Origin: Saprospiraceae bacterium
GTDB lineage: Bacteria; Bacteroidota; Bacteroidia; Chitinophagales; Saprospiraceae
DNA: 64,000 bases
Assembly: GCA_016717145.1 (NCBI GenBank)
Contig: JADKGD010000018.1
Span: 29,178-93,177 of the forward strand
Direction: 5' to 3'
Every line of letters starts with the position of its first letter. The first letter of the stretch is position 1. Position numbers and translations under genes: made by a program. Shown here piece by piece: positions 41,405-52,700 of the stretch. The notes below the pieces were generated by a model. The model saw nothing but the letters and a program-made list of their open reading frames with translations. It made no database searches and was not told where the DNA came from.

Positions 41405-44400
41405 TTAATCAATTTTTATTAGTTTCTGATACAGTTTTTGATTATCAATTTGAACAACAATTGTATAAACACCGTATCGCAAACCATCAAGGTTTATTTT
41501 ATACTGATGTTGACCCGCGTCTACTAAATTGCTTTTCGAAATTATTTTAATCAATTTACTTGTTGCATCATATAATTCAATTTTAATTTCACTTTCGTTA
41601 GTCAAATTAAGATCAAGGGTGGTCTCTGACGTAGCAGGATTTGGATAAACCTGTATACCAGCCTGACCACTATTGTTAATTTTAACTGATTTACTGTATG
41701 TAAATTGGCCATCAAAATCAATTTGTTTAACTCTATAGATGTAAACGCCTGATTTCTCAACATCAAAATCTGTTAAATTATATCTGGATAATACAGTTGA
41801 ATTGCCAATTGCATCAACTTTTCCAGGTAGAACTTTAAACTCTTTATCTGTCTCGAATTTTCTTTCAAGTAAATAATAGGCTACATTTACCTCACCGACT
41901 GTACTCCATGACACCAAATGTTCGTTTTTCTCCCGCTTTACACTGACATCTAGCCATCTTACAGGTAATGGACCGAATGCTAGCCCCATGTCAATATTGT
42001 TATTAAGCATAGCAGGTTGCATTGAAAACATTCTGGTTGTGTTTGGACCATAACTATGATCCACGTCACTATCCTTAGCATCATTGCTGCCTGCTCTAGG
42101 CAAGGTGGCTCCAAAACCTGCAGGTGGAGTAAATCTCAGATAAATTTCTTTTTTCTCCAATTCATCCATGACATACGTACCGTCTGAATCTGTAATCGAT
42201 GATCTTAGCACTGCTCCTGTTGCCACAGCAACCGCTTCTACCAGCACACCCGCCATCTTAGCCTCTCCAGACTCCTGAATACCGTTCATGTTATCATCTC
42301 TCCACACAAGGTTACCAACTATTGCTTCAGGATAATATCCTGCGCCTAATGATAACATAGATTGTCCTGAGGTTACAGTGAATGATGCTGATGTACCTAC
42401 ACCATTTGAATTATTAATATCACTATCTATTTCTTCATCATTTCCTACGTCTGCCACTGCTCTCACAAGACCTAATGGTGGCAATGTAACTTCAATATAA
42501 TATTGTCCCGGAGGTGCACAGAAATTAAAATATCCATCGTCTGAAGGTGTACCTGGTTTATGGCCGGTAAATTTATAATCCCATACTATCCATGTGCCGA
42601 AGTGATTCCTCCAAAGATTAACTTTAAGGCCATTTATACCATTTTCATTCGTTTCCCACCTATCATTTTTATTGGTATCATACCAGACCAAATCTCCAAT
42701 AGGTGCACATATGTATACACCGGCATCAACTGTATTATTCTGCTCTCCCGGCTCAAGCGTTATATAACTTGTGGTCCCTGCACCATTACCATTATCTACA
42801 TCACTGTCACGAGTATCATCTCCTCTATTTGCAAATGTAAAATTATACTGAGCAGGTGTTGAGAATTTAAGATAATAATCACCAGCTAATACATTTTCAA
42901 ACAAATAAGCGCCTAAACCATTTGTTACTTTTGTGCCTACCAAGGTACCTGAACGGGTATACAGTCTGACTGTAACATTCTGTACACCTTGCTCTGCAGG
43001 GTTTTGAACACCATCACCGTTACTATCATGCCACACATAGTTTCCAATTGAACCTGTTGGGTTTAATGGTTCAACCAATATATGTAGTGTTGCCAGATCA
43101 CAAGCGGTCGGGTCATTTGAATCACAAGTTTCATATGGACAGTCCACAGGACCGCTGAAGTTTAACAATGGTGAGAAGATATAGCTTCCATCAGTCATAA
43201 TGGTTATATTGCCTTTCCCTGCAATTAAAACGTTCTGTGTTGTTATGACCTGTGCATCACCTTCAGGGTCGGTATCATTTGACTTAAGACCCTTTGCAGC
43301 ACTCATAATCAATGGTGTGTTCAGAGGTGTCTGACCATAATCATCCATGGCATTGGTTACGTTAGGGGCTCCATTTGATAAGACAGTAATATATATCCAT
43401 GCTTCCTCACAATTAACAGGTGTAACCGAAGGTGTCTGACAAACTCTATATTTGATAGAATCTCTTCCAATAAACCCAATTGTTGGTTTATAAATGGATG
43501 TGCTTGCATTAAATATACCGTTAAGTGGAGACGTTACAATGGTAGGGTTGTCAAGTGTACAATTAGGTAAACTCTGACATCTATCGTTTGATCTCATATT
43601 GATTGAAATCGGCGTATTCATTTTAGTACGTACATAATCGTGATTTACGATCGGTGGTACATTTGGCGCAAATGGCTCAAGAACTGTTATCTGGAATGCT
43701 ACATTATCACACATATTAGGATTGTTGCTGTTGCACACCGGAACCATAAAATGGTAATCTCCAGGCACTGAACACACAAAGCTATAGCTACCGTCTGAAT
43801 AAACTAATGGCATACATGGAGAGGGATTACCAAACAACGCCGAACCATCACCATATCTGTTTTCAGAATTAGGACTATCATTGGTGCTCAAATTTCCTGT
43901 TAAAGGAATACTCACATATGTTACATCAAAATCAGGATTATAACAATCTGCACGAACCTCAAGGTCCAAAGTCGCTGCCGGAGATATACAACCATTTATA
44001 GTTTGTGTTACACTTATCGTAAATATGCCAGCTGCCAAAGGTTGCATTGTATTGGTATGGGTAGTACTTGAAGCTAAACCTGCTCCTACTCCAGATGCTG
44101 ACCAATTAAATATAGCGCCCGGCGTATCCTCAACAAACAAATTCACCATACTTCGCAGGCAAATGTGCTCAGGGAAACTTTCCAAACCTAATGGTGCTAA
44201 AGGAAGTCCCGGTGCTAATAGGTCAATTGGTCCTGCAAAAATACCTGAAAGACAACCTTGGCTATTGGATAGACTGAAATCAGAATATGTTCCTCCTACC
44301 AGTCCTGTCAAAATTAAAACTCCATTAGGGTTTGCTGTGATAAGTCGATTGTTACTGGCATTGTTAAATTTATAAAATAATGTGTATGTTTCATTTGGTA

Positions 44401-47400
44401 ACAATCCACTTAAACTAATTGAACCATCACTATTGTCACAGGTTGGATTCACAGAAGAAATGTTATTAGGGTCAGGTGTCGGAGGCAAAGGATTTATCAC
44501 CACATTGATTGTGGCCGGTTGTGACACGCAACCACTAACAGTCTGTGTCACACTGATCACATAGGTACCAGGCTGAGTTGCCAACATAGACGCCTGATTG
44601 TTTACACTTGCTATTAATCCTGCAGCCGAAGAAGAAGCTTGCCAGTTATATGTTGCCCCTAAATTATTAGTTACATTAAGTGCAACTTGAGTACCCAAAC
44701 ATGCCGGGTTAGGGATAGCTGTCAGATTAGCAGGAATCTGTTGATTGGTAGGGTCTGTCAGGACAATCGGTCCATTAAACACTCCGGAGGAACAACCCTG
44801 AATATTGGTAATCATAAAATTTGTATAAGTGCCTGCTGCTAAATTCAGAATCTTAGCCACTCCTGCACCATTAGCTACAACAGTAACTGTTACCGGCACA
44901 GAATTTTTATTATAATTAATTGTGTATGATGCATTAATCAGTAATCCATTGAAACTTATTGTTCCGTCACTTCCCAGACATGTTGTTGGATTTGTACTTG
45001 TCATACTGTTGGCTGTTGGAGTCGGAGGTAATGGGAAAATAGTTACATTTATCGTTGCAGCCGTTGAAATACAACCCGCAACACTTTGAGTGACACTTAC
45101 TACATAATCACCGGCAATTGTTGGTGTCATTGATGTAAGATTTGTGGTTGATGGTATTAAACCAGCCTGACCTGAGGCAGTACTCCAAGCATATGTTGCG
45201 CCCGGATTATTGATCGCACTTAGGCTGACTGAAAAGCCCAAACAAACCGGGTTTGGCACTGCATCCAGACCCGTAGGTGGAGCTGGACTATTGGGGTCTG
45301 TCAAAACTATTGGTCCAGCATATACATTAGAAGAGCACCCACCAGCAGACGTTAAACTAAAATCGCTGTATGTGGCTGCATTCAATCCAGTTAAGGTAAA
45401 ACTACCTGTACCATCTGTAAGAACAGCCACTGAGGCAGCGATATTATTCTTTTTATAATTTAATGTATAACTGCTATTAGCAGGTAATCCTATCAGAACT
45501 ATTGAACCATTACTGCCACCACAAGTCGTAGGATTATTGCCTGAAAAGTTAGCTGCAGAGATCACAGGAGGTATAGGATTAACTATAACCGTCACGGTTG
45601 CTGCTGATGAAATGCAACCTGCTACATTCTGAAAGACACTAACAATATATGAACCTGGTGTTGGTGCCAACATTGTAGTGCTGTTAGTGGTGGAAGATAC
45701 AAGGCCTGAATTTAAAGGTGAAATGCTCCAGGTATACATTGCGCCGGGATTGTTCGTAACAGATAAATTTACGGTTGTGCCTAAACAAACCGGATTTGGA
45801 AGTGCAGTCAAGTTAGCCGGAGCAGGTGGTGCGCCCGGATCAGACAGTGTGATATTGCCATTATAAACACCTGATGAACAATTTTGTGCACTGGTCACTT
45901 TAAAAGCAGTATAAATACCTGATCCAAGATTTGGAATAGTAGCGACACCAGAAGGACTTGTTGGTAAAATTATGGAAACCGGGTTACCATTTTTTACATA
46001 ATCTATTGTAAAACTAGTACTCGCTGTTAATCCGCTCAAACTTATGCTACCATCCACACCTCCGCATGTGGTAGGATTTGTTGATGTAATTGATGCTGCT
46101 GTAGGTGTAGGTGGATTTGGATTTACTATTATTGTCACCGTAGCAGGCTGAGATATACAAGCTCCGACTGTTTGTGTCACGTTTATTATATAAGAGCCAC
46201 TAACGTTAGTGACCATAGTTGTTGTATTGGTTGAGGAAGCAACAAGTCCTGAATTAGCAGGTGATGCAGTCCATGTATATGTAGCTCCGGCATTATTTGT
46301 CACACTTAGGTTTACAGTTGTTCCGGCACAAACAGGATTTGGCACTGCGGTTAAATTTGCCGGTATTGCGGGAGCGTTTGGATCTGTCAAAATAACCGGA
46401 CCCGGATAAACTCCTGAAGCACAATTCAATGTACTTACTATGCTGAAATTTGTATAACTACCTGACGTCAGATTTGGAATAGTAATCAAACCTGAATTAC
46501 TTGAAGTCGTATTAAAGATGACTGGTTGACCATTTTTACTATAATTGATTACAAATGCTGTACTAGCCGGCAATCCACTTAATGAAATACTTCCGTTAGT
46601 TCCAGCACAAGCTGTTGGATTTGATGATGTAACGCTTGCTCCTGTTGGTGTTGGAGGCGTGGGATTAACGACTACATTTATAGTGGCAGGATTAGAAGTA
46701 CAACCTGCAATGGTCTGCGTTACATTTATGGCGTATGTTCCGGCTACAGTTGGCAACATTGAAGTTGTGTTTGTCGCAGAAGTTACAAGTCCGGCTCCAA
46801 TAGAAGGAGATGCGGTCCAATTGAAGCTTGCACCTGCCTGATTTTGTACATTTAAAGCGACACTTAATCCAAGACAAACAGGATTTGGTACCGCCGTTAA
46901 GTTGGTTGGAACCGGAGGTGTTGTTGGGTCTGACAGAACTACCGGACCAGGATAAACACCCGAAGTACAGTTTGTAATATTGGTGATACTAAAGTTTGTA
47001 TATGAACCTTGAGTTAAGTTATTAATAAGGGCTACACCACTACCACTTGTAGTAACACTAACCGTTACAGGTACAGTATTTTTACTATATGTAAAGGAAT
47101 ATGTGGTTAGATTGATTAAGCCACTTAAACTGATTGTACCATTTGCGCCACCACAAGCTGATGGATTTGTAGATGTTACAGATAATGAAGTTGGCGTGGG
47201 TGGCGTATTATTTATAGAGATGCCTGTAGAAGTTGCAGCAGACACACATCCACTGACAGTCTGTACAACATTTATGGTATAAAATCCACTTATCGGAGGA
47301 TTAAAAGTAACCGAATTTGTTGTACTTGCTGAAAGGCCTGCGCTTGCCGGAACTACAGTCCATGTATATGTTGCACCCGGGTTATTTGTTACACTAATGG

Positions 47401-49612
47401 CAATGACCGGGCCGAGGCAAGTAGGATTAGGATTTGAAGTTATATTAGCTGGCGCATTTGGTGCATTTGGGTCTGTCAGGACAACCGGTCCTGCATAAAC
47501 ACCTGAGCTACAATTGGCTGCATTTGTCAATGAAAAATTTGAATAAGACCCTGCAGTAAGCCCTGTAAGCTCTGCAATTCCACTGCCATTTGAAGTTATG
47601 CTTGCTGTAGCAGCTATATTATTTTTGGCATAATTTAGTGTAAATACTACATTGATTGGTAAACCAGTAAATACAATTTTGCCGTTATTTCCACTACAAA
47701 CTAAAGGATTAACACCACTTACAGTAGCACCATTTGGCGTAGGAGGTGCGTCACTTACCACAAGACTTACTGTTGCAGGTGCCGATGTACATCCCCCCGA
47801 AGTTTGTGTTACACTTACGACATAAGTTCCTGACTGGAGTGGTGTCATTGTTGTTGTGGCAGAAGTCGAAGGCGTCAGCCCTGCATTTGCACTATTGGAA
47901 GATGACCAGGTATAAGTAGCACCAGGGTTATTTGTAACACTTAGGCTTACTGTATTACCAAGACAAACCGGATTAGGATTAGCAACAAGATTTGAAGGTG
48001 AAGCCGGATTGGTATTTACGACAATGGTAATGATGTTACTTGTATCCCGACAAATCGGATCGGATACTGTATTGTATATTCTTCTGAATCTGTGATTTCC
48101 TGTTGAAAGATCCGGTGTACTATAATCTTCAAGATTACTTGTACCAGGTGCTGAAGCAAATGTATTACCATTCAGGCTATATTGCCAGAAATAGAGACCT
48201 CCGGAAGGAGTTGCTGCGCCACCATCGATATTTAACACACCTGAATTACTACAAAAAGTATTTGTAGAAAGCGGTGTTAAACCATTGTTTGTGACGAGGC
48301 AAGTACAATTGTCAAGTACTGTAATCTGAGCAATATCGGTACAGCCTCCATTAGTCCAAACTAAAAAATAAATACCCGCCTGACTAAAAGCTGTAACGGT
48401 TGTATTTGGATTATTGACATTTGCAATGGTAGCTGTGCCTGCACTAAGATTACTTAACGACCAGACACCTGTTCCTGTAGCAGACATTGAAGCTGTTCCA
48501 GAACTAAAACATCCTACTGTGGAAGGGTCCTGTCCGGCATCAGGCACAATGATATTAACCGAAACTGTATCTGAACATCCTCCGTTTGTATATTTAAATT
48601 TGTAATTTCCTGATGCAGTTGCATCGAAACTTACACCGATATTTCCACCTGTTTGGACGCCCAAAGTAGCGCCTGACCCGTTTGTACCCAGCGCTGACCA
48701 GGTACCTGTTGAAGGGTTTGTACCAATTAATGTTGTTGTCGTACTTTGACAACCTGCTTGATCTGCACCCGCATTTGGTTTTGTGATGGCACTAATGTTT
48801 AAAGTGCTTGAACATCCCCTGGAATCTGAAACGGTTACCTGATATAGGCCGTTATTTAATTCTGTTGAAGGGTTAATATTTACGTCCTGAGTTGTAGCTG
48901 AATAACCATTTGGTCCACTCCAAACATAAGTCAATGGTGATTGACAGGTTGATGTTGTAGCTGTCAAATCGACTTCGACACCTTTTGAACAAGCCGTAAC
49001 CGCACTTAAAACAGGTTTCGGTGGATTAACATTTGGAAGATTTCCTGTATATTTCTGGCCTACACCGCCTATGGTAAATCCATTGCTAAAATCTCCACCT
49101 CCCATGCCGGGAGCACTGGATCCGGGATCTACACCATTTTCAAATATTCGGATTCCTGATCCGCAATTTGTTACGGGTGAAATAGCCAAACTGAATATCC
49201 TAACAGTATCGCCAGTAGCCAGATTATTATAAAAAGATGTTGGTGACAATGTAGGTGTAATACTATAAAAATCGCTTCCTGGCTGCGCAGCAGGCGCAAA
49301 AACAGTACTTCCTATTGCCCATTTTAAGGGGGTAACGCCCGTATATGTCTGATTATTTTGAAGTGGCATGTAATTTTGGGCCACAGAAAATGTTGAACCA
49401 GTAGGTACAATGATTGAATATTGTGCATTAAACTGAGCACGATGAGCTGATAACGTTGCAGAACCACCTGTTATTATGATGTAACAATCATACCGACAGT
49501 TTGTAGTATTATATCTTATTTGGTATTTTACTGCCGTAACCTGTGATATACCGTCCTGAACAATAGACATGCACGCCAATAGCGATGCAAATAAAATAAA
49601 TTTAAATTTCAT
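41405..49612 (-). CDS. Giant secreted multidomain protein with SdrD-B-like domains and T9SS type A tail
   Basis: An intact 2735-residue gene. A signal peptide (FILFASLLACMSIVQDG) precedes an N-terminal domain of about 180 residues (to about 200) closely related to that of the 41199 gene: both have RAQFNAQ/RTQFNAQ, YMPLQ/FMPLQ, PAAQP/PSAQP and APGM-GGDF. A recurrent module follows at about 370-560, then seven Ig-like repeats of about 180 residues (openings such as PTPTGASVTSSNPTACAGTN), then a domain with LKSNDTDPEGDA. Three SdrD-B/Cna-B-like domains come next (GNYVWHDSNGDGVQNPAEQG, GDLVWYDTNKNDRWE, GNLVWRDDNMNGIQESGE), with Asp-rich calcium-type loops. The last 80 residues are a T9SS type A sorting domain (IQVYPNPATSETTLDL). 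It should be a large exported surface protein for adhesion or a sheath. Confidence 0.9.
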   Translation of the reverse strand: MKFKFILFASLLACMSIVQDGISQVTAVKYQIRYNTTNCRYDCYIIITGGSATLSAHRAQFNAQYSIIVPTGSTFSVAQNYMPLQNNQTYTGVTPLKWAIGSTVFAPAAQPGSDFYSITPTLSPTSFYNNLATGDTVRIFSLAISPVTNCGSGIRIFENGVDPGSSAPGMGGGDFSNGFTIGGVGQKYTGNLPNVNPPKPVLSAVTACSKGVEVDLTATTSTCQSPLTYVWSGPNGYSATTQDVNINPSTELNNGLYQVTVSDSRGCSSTLNISAITKPNAGADQAGCQSTTTTLIGTNPSTGTWSALGTNGSGATLGVQTGGNIGVSFDATASGNYKFKYTNGGCSDTVSVNIIVPDAGQDPSTVGCFSSGTASMSATGTGVWSLSNLSAGTATIANVNNPNTTVTAFSQAGIYFLVWTNGGCTDIAQITVLDNCTCLVTNNGLTPLSTNTFCSNSGVLNIDGGAATPSGGLYFWQYSLNGNTFASAPGTSNLEDYSTPDLSTGNHRFRRIYNTVSDPICRDTSNIITIVVNTNPASPSNLVANPNPVCLGNTVSLSVTNNPGATYTWSSSNSANAGLTPSTSATTTMTPLQSGTYVVSVTQTSGGCTSAPATVSLVVSDAPPTPNGATVSGVNPLVCSGNNGKIVFTGLPINVVFTLNYAKNNIAATASITSNGSGIAELTGLTAGSYSNFSLTNAANCSSGVYAGPVVLTDPNAPNAPANITSNPNPTCLGPVIAISVTNNPGATYTWTVVPASAGLSASTTNSVTFNPPISGFYTINVVQTVSGCVSAATSTGISINNTPPTPTSLSVTSTNPSACGGANGTISLSGLINLTTYSFTYSKNTVPVTVSVTTSGSGVALINNLTQGSYTNFSITNITNCTSGVYPGPVVLSDPTTPPVPTNLTAVPNPVCLGLSVALNVQNQAGASFNWTASPSIGAGLVTSATNTTSMLPTVAGTYAINVTQTIAGCTSNPATINVVVNPTPPTPTGASVTSSNPTACAGTNGSISLSGLPASTAFVINYSKNGQPVIFNTTSSNSGLITIPNLTSGSYTNFSIVSTLNCASGVYPGPVILTDPNAPAIPANLTAVPNPVCAGTTVNLSVTNNAGATYTWTASPANSGLVASSTNTTTMVTNVSGSYIINVTQTVGACISQPATVTIIVNPNPPTPTAASITSTNPTTCGGVDGSISLSGLTASTSFTIDYVKNGNPVSIILPTSPSGVATIPNLGSGIYTAFKVTSAQNCSSGVYNGNITLSDPGAPPAPANLTALPNPVCLGTTVNLSVTNNPGAMYTWSISPLNSGLVSSTTNSTTMLAPTPGSYIVSVFQNVAGCISSAATVTVIVNPIPPVISAANFSGNNPTTCGGSNGSIVLIGLPANSSYTLNYKKNNIAASVAVLTDGTGSFTLTGLNAATYSDFSLTSAGGCSSNVYAGPIVLTDPNSPAPPTGLDAVPNPVCLGFSVSLSAINNPGATYAWSTASGQAGLIPSTTNLTSMTPTIAGDYVVSVTQSVAGCISTAATINVTIFPLPPTPTANSMTSTNPTTCLGSDGTISFNGLLINASYTINYNKNSVPVTVTVVANGAGVAKILNLAAGTYTNFMITNIQGCSSGVFNGPIVLTDPTNQQIPANLTAIPNPACLGTQVALNVTNNLGATYNWQASSSAAGLIASVNNQASMLATQPGTYVISVTQTVSGCVSQPATINVVINPLPPTPDPNNISSVNPTCDNSDGSISLSGLLPNETYTLFYKFNNASNNRLITANPNGVLILTGLVGGTYSDFSLSNSQGCLSGIFAGPIDLLAPGLPLAPLGLESFPEHICLRSMVNLFVEDTPGAIFNWSASGVGAGLASSTTHTNTMQPLAAGIFTISVTQTINGCISPAATLDLEVRADCYNPDFDVTYVSIPLTGNLSTNDSPNSENRYGDGSALFGNPSPCMPLVYSDGSYSFVCSVPGDYHFMVPVCNSNNPNMCDNVAFQITVLEPFAPNVPPIVNHDYVRTKMNTPISINMRSNDRCQSLPNCTLDNPTIVTSPLNGIFNASTSIYKPTIGFIGRDSIKYRVCQTPSVTPVNCEEAWIYITVLSNGAPNVTNAMDDYGQTPLNTPLIMSAAKGLKSNDTDPEGDAQVITTQNVLIAGKGNITIMTDGSYIFSPLLNFSGPVDCPYETCDSNDPTACDLATLHILVEPLNPTGSIGNYVWHDSNGDGVQNPAEQGVQNVTVRLYTRSGTLVGTKVTNGLGAYLFENVLAGDYYLKFSTPAQYNFTFANRGDDTRDSDVDNGNGAGTTSYITLEPGEQNNTVDAGVYICAPIGDLVWYDTNKNDRWETNENGINGLKVNLWRNHFGTWIVWDYKFTGHKPGTPSDDGYFNFCAPPGQYYIEVTLPPLGLVRAVADVGNDEEIDSDINNSNGVGTSASFTVTSGQSMLSLGAGYYPEAIVGNLVWRDDNMNGIQESGEAKMAGVLVEAVAVATGAVLRSSITDSDGTYVMDELEKKEIYLRFTPPAGFGATLPRAGSNDAKDSDVDHSYGPNTTRMFSMQPAMLNNNIDMGLAFGPLPVRWLDVSVKREKNEHLVSWSTVGEVNVAYYLLERKFETDKEFKVLPGKVDAIGNSTVLSRYNLTDFDVEKSGVYIYRVKQIDFDGQFTYSKSVKINNSGQAGIQVYPNPATSETTLDLNLTNESEIKIELYDATSKLIKIISKSNLVDAGQHQYKINLDGLRYGVYTIVVQIDNQKLYQKLIKID

Positions 49613-49650
49613 GATCCTAACTTTTAAATATCAAACATTTAAAGAAAAAA

Positions 49651-49720
49651 AGGGTGTATCCCGACAGATACTCTCGATCCCTTAGCCGAAAACGGACAAA
49701 AAGCGATCGGGATACACCCT
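49651..49720 (-). terminator. Rho-independent terminator of the third giant gene
   Basis: 14-bp perfect arms (49651-49664 with 49707-49720) are followed, in the direction of transcription, by a T-rich run. It begins seven bases after the stop at 49728. Confidence 0.8.
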
Positions 49721-49727
49721 ACTTCCG

Positions 49728-52700
49728 CTATGGAAGCTGTTCTATAAAGAAGTCAAAGTTTGAAAGTAACTGCGTATTTAATGGGTAGAACAATAGTTGT
49801 CCATACAACATGTTCTTGTCATCATTCGGGTTATCAAACTTAGATTTACCGTTCATATCAAAATCACCAGGTAGGTAACCATATGCAAAGTCATAGTTGA
49901 CATTACCTGTAAGATTTGTTGGGTAAGCAAATACATCGTAGAATAATGAGTTCAAGTCATCATTAGGGTTATCAGCTTTGACTTTTCTGTTGTTGTCAAA
50001 GTCACCACCCCATAAGCACATAAACCCTGCCTTAACATCCGGCTTTTGAGCCATTCCTGTATAATCCTGACCATTCGGATGACTGGTACCAAAATCAAAG
50101 GTTTGTGTGCTAGGCAATGTAAAGTCTACAAGTGTCGTCAATTGTGTTGGCGTCTGAGCAAGTTTTGTCATAACACCAAGGTGTCTGTGGTGACGTACGA
50201 CTACATAATAATCGTCAATAGCCAAACCAGGGAACCTCAATCCATTGGTACCATTCATATCAGCCACATCACCATCTCTCTGAATTAAACCGGATCTTGT
50301 TTTTACGATCGTTGTATTACTTGTCTTTGATCTCAATTCGACATATACCCAGTCTGTAATGGCATTTTGGCCAGTCACAGCAAATACCGTTGATGGCAAA
50401 GGAATAGAATCAAATTTTGTTGACAGACTACCAGGCGTATTATGCGTAAACTTAGACGTATTATCCATTGTGGTAGTCAAATTGCCACCTATTGTTTGTT
50501 TTACTTCAAACTTATACGGATCTTTGACAGGTATGTAATTGGCTCCCGTAAACGGACTAACCCTTAGGTTATCACGCATCATCGGTCGACCATCTGCAAC
50601 ACCATTTGCATTATTCATCAATGAACCTTCTAGATATACCCTGATTTTGATTTCAAGATCTTTAAGTACCAGGATGTGCAAGGTTGCTTTTGCCGTAGCT
50701 GGAGATACATTGTTATCCGTCGTTGTGTAAATAAATTCTACCGGACCGGAAAAGTCAACTGCAGGCGTAAAGGTGAATGTACCATCATTTGCCAACACTA
50801 AAGTACCGGCGGCGACAGTGGTAGTATATCCCGTGACTGTCTGACTGTCTCCCTGAGGGTCATTGTCATTGGTTTTTACGTTTCCACTTACAGCGGTTTC
50901 CTGCTGAGTTACTGCAAAGTCATCAGCCGCCACAGTTGTATTGACTGCTGTAGGTGCATTAACTGTTATGATCTGTTTTGCAGTTGCGCAATTTGCCGGT
51001 TCGCCGGTCACACACACCTGATAGGTCAGTGTATCCAGTCCAACAAATCCTGTAGTTGGTGTATATGTATTGTCTCCTGTACTTAAATTAATTGACGTAG
51101 AACCATGATTTGGTGCAATAGAAATGGTGACCAATGCCGGATCAAGGGTACATCCCGTAACCACCACACAGGCATCATTACTCAATGTTCTTAATATGAC
51201 AGGCGTATTGAGTGACGTTGTTGCAATATCCACATTGGCAACAGGCTTTTTGTCCGGATCAATAAACTCAACTACATTGATAGTGAGATCTGATCTTGGA
51301 CATCCTGAAGTAACCGGTGGTACACAAACAGGAACTTCATATTTGTAAACACCTATTTTATTGGTAATAAACGTATAGGTTCCGTCATCGTTGATCACAA
51401 TATTAGGCGCACTTCCGGCTGGGCTTGAAACAAGCACTATTGAAAGAGTTGGTCCATAAGTGGTTCCGGCGATAACAAAATCATTGGTACTAACATCTCC
51501 TGGTACGCTTACATTTACTCTTGTAGCGTTGAAGTCAGGATTGAAACAATGTGTAACTGTCACAGGACCTGTGGCTGATGCAGACGCACAACCGGTCGCT
51601 GTTTCAGTAAATATGAAAGTAGCAGTACCTGGTCCAACTCCTGTCACCTGACCGAAGTTATTAACTATAGCTGCTGAGGTATTGGTACTAGCCCATGTAC
51701 CACCTGTTGAAGGTGATAATGTGGTTGCGCCACCTACACAAATTGATGTAGGTCCTGTTATGGAAACTATTGGTGCTGCAGTTACGGTAACCGGTAAAGT
51801 CGATAATGAAGAACAACCTGTAGCTGTTGATGTAAAGATAAATGTCGCTGAACCTACAGCTACACCTGTTACTACACCACCATTGGTTACCGTTGCTATA
51901 GCATTACTACTACTTGCCCATGTTCCACCTGTGGAAGGAGACAATGTAGTTGTTCCGCCTATACATATTGATGATGTACCAGAGATACTAACTGTTGGCC
52001 TAGGTTGTACAGTAAGTGCTCCCGTAGGTAATGACTTACAACCTGCAGCATCTGTAAATGTAAATGTCGCAAAACCTGCAGAAACTGCAGTGACTAGACC
52101 TGCATTTGTGATCGTAGCTACAAGTGTATTACTACTTAACCATGTACCTCCTGAAGAAGGTGTAACAGTTGTTGTCTCACCGATACAAAGATCGTTATCA
52201 GCTAATGTTACTATTGGTCCTGTAGTAATGGTGATTAATGTAGATGAATCAGAAACGCAACCTGTGCTTGTATTTGTAAATACAAATTTTGCTGTTCCTA
52301 CACTGATACCAGTAATAAGACCCGTATTATTTATGGTTGCAACTGCTGAATTACTACTGACCCAGGTACCACCTGTTGTTGGTGAAATACTTGTTGTTTT
52401 ACCCACACAAATACTTGATGGGCCATTTAATACTATGATCGGTTTATTGTTAACCGTGATCGGAGAGGTAGGTGCAGATGCACAACCAAGCGTTGATGTA
52501 AATGTAAACTGTGCTATTCCTGCTGAAACTCCCGTTACCAGACCGGCATTGGTTACAGTTGCAACTCCCGGTGCACTACTAACCCATGTTCCTCCTGTAC
52601 TAGGTGACAAAGTAGTCGTAGTACCAATACATATATTGCTGACTCCTGTAATACTTACTGTAGGTACAGGCATTATTGCTATGCTCGTAATTGGATCTGA

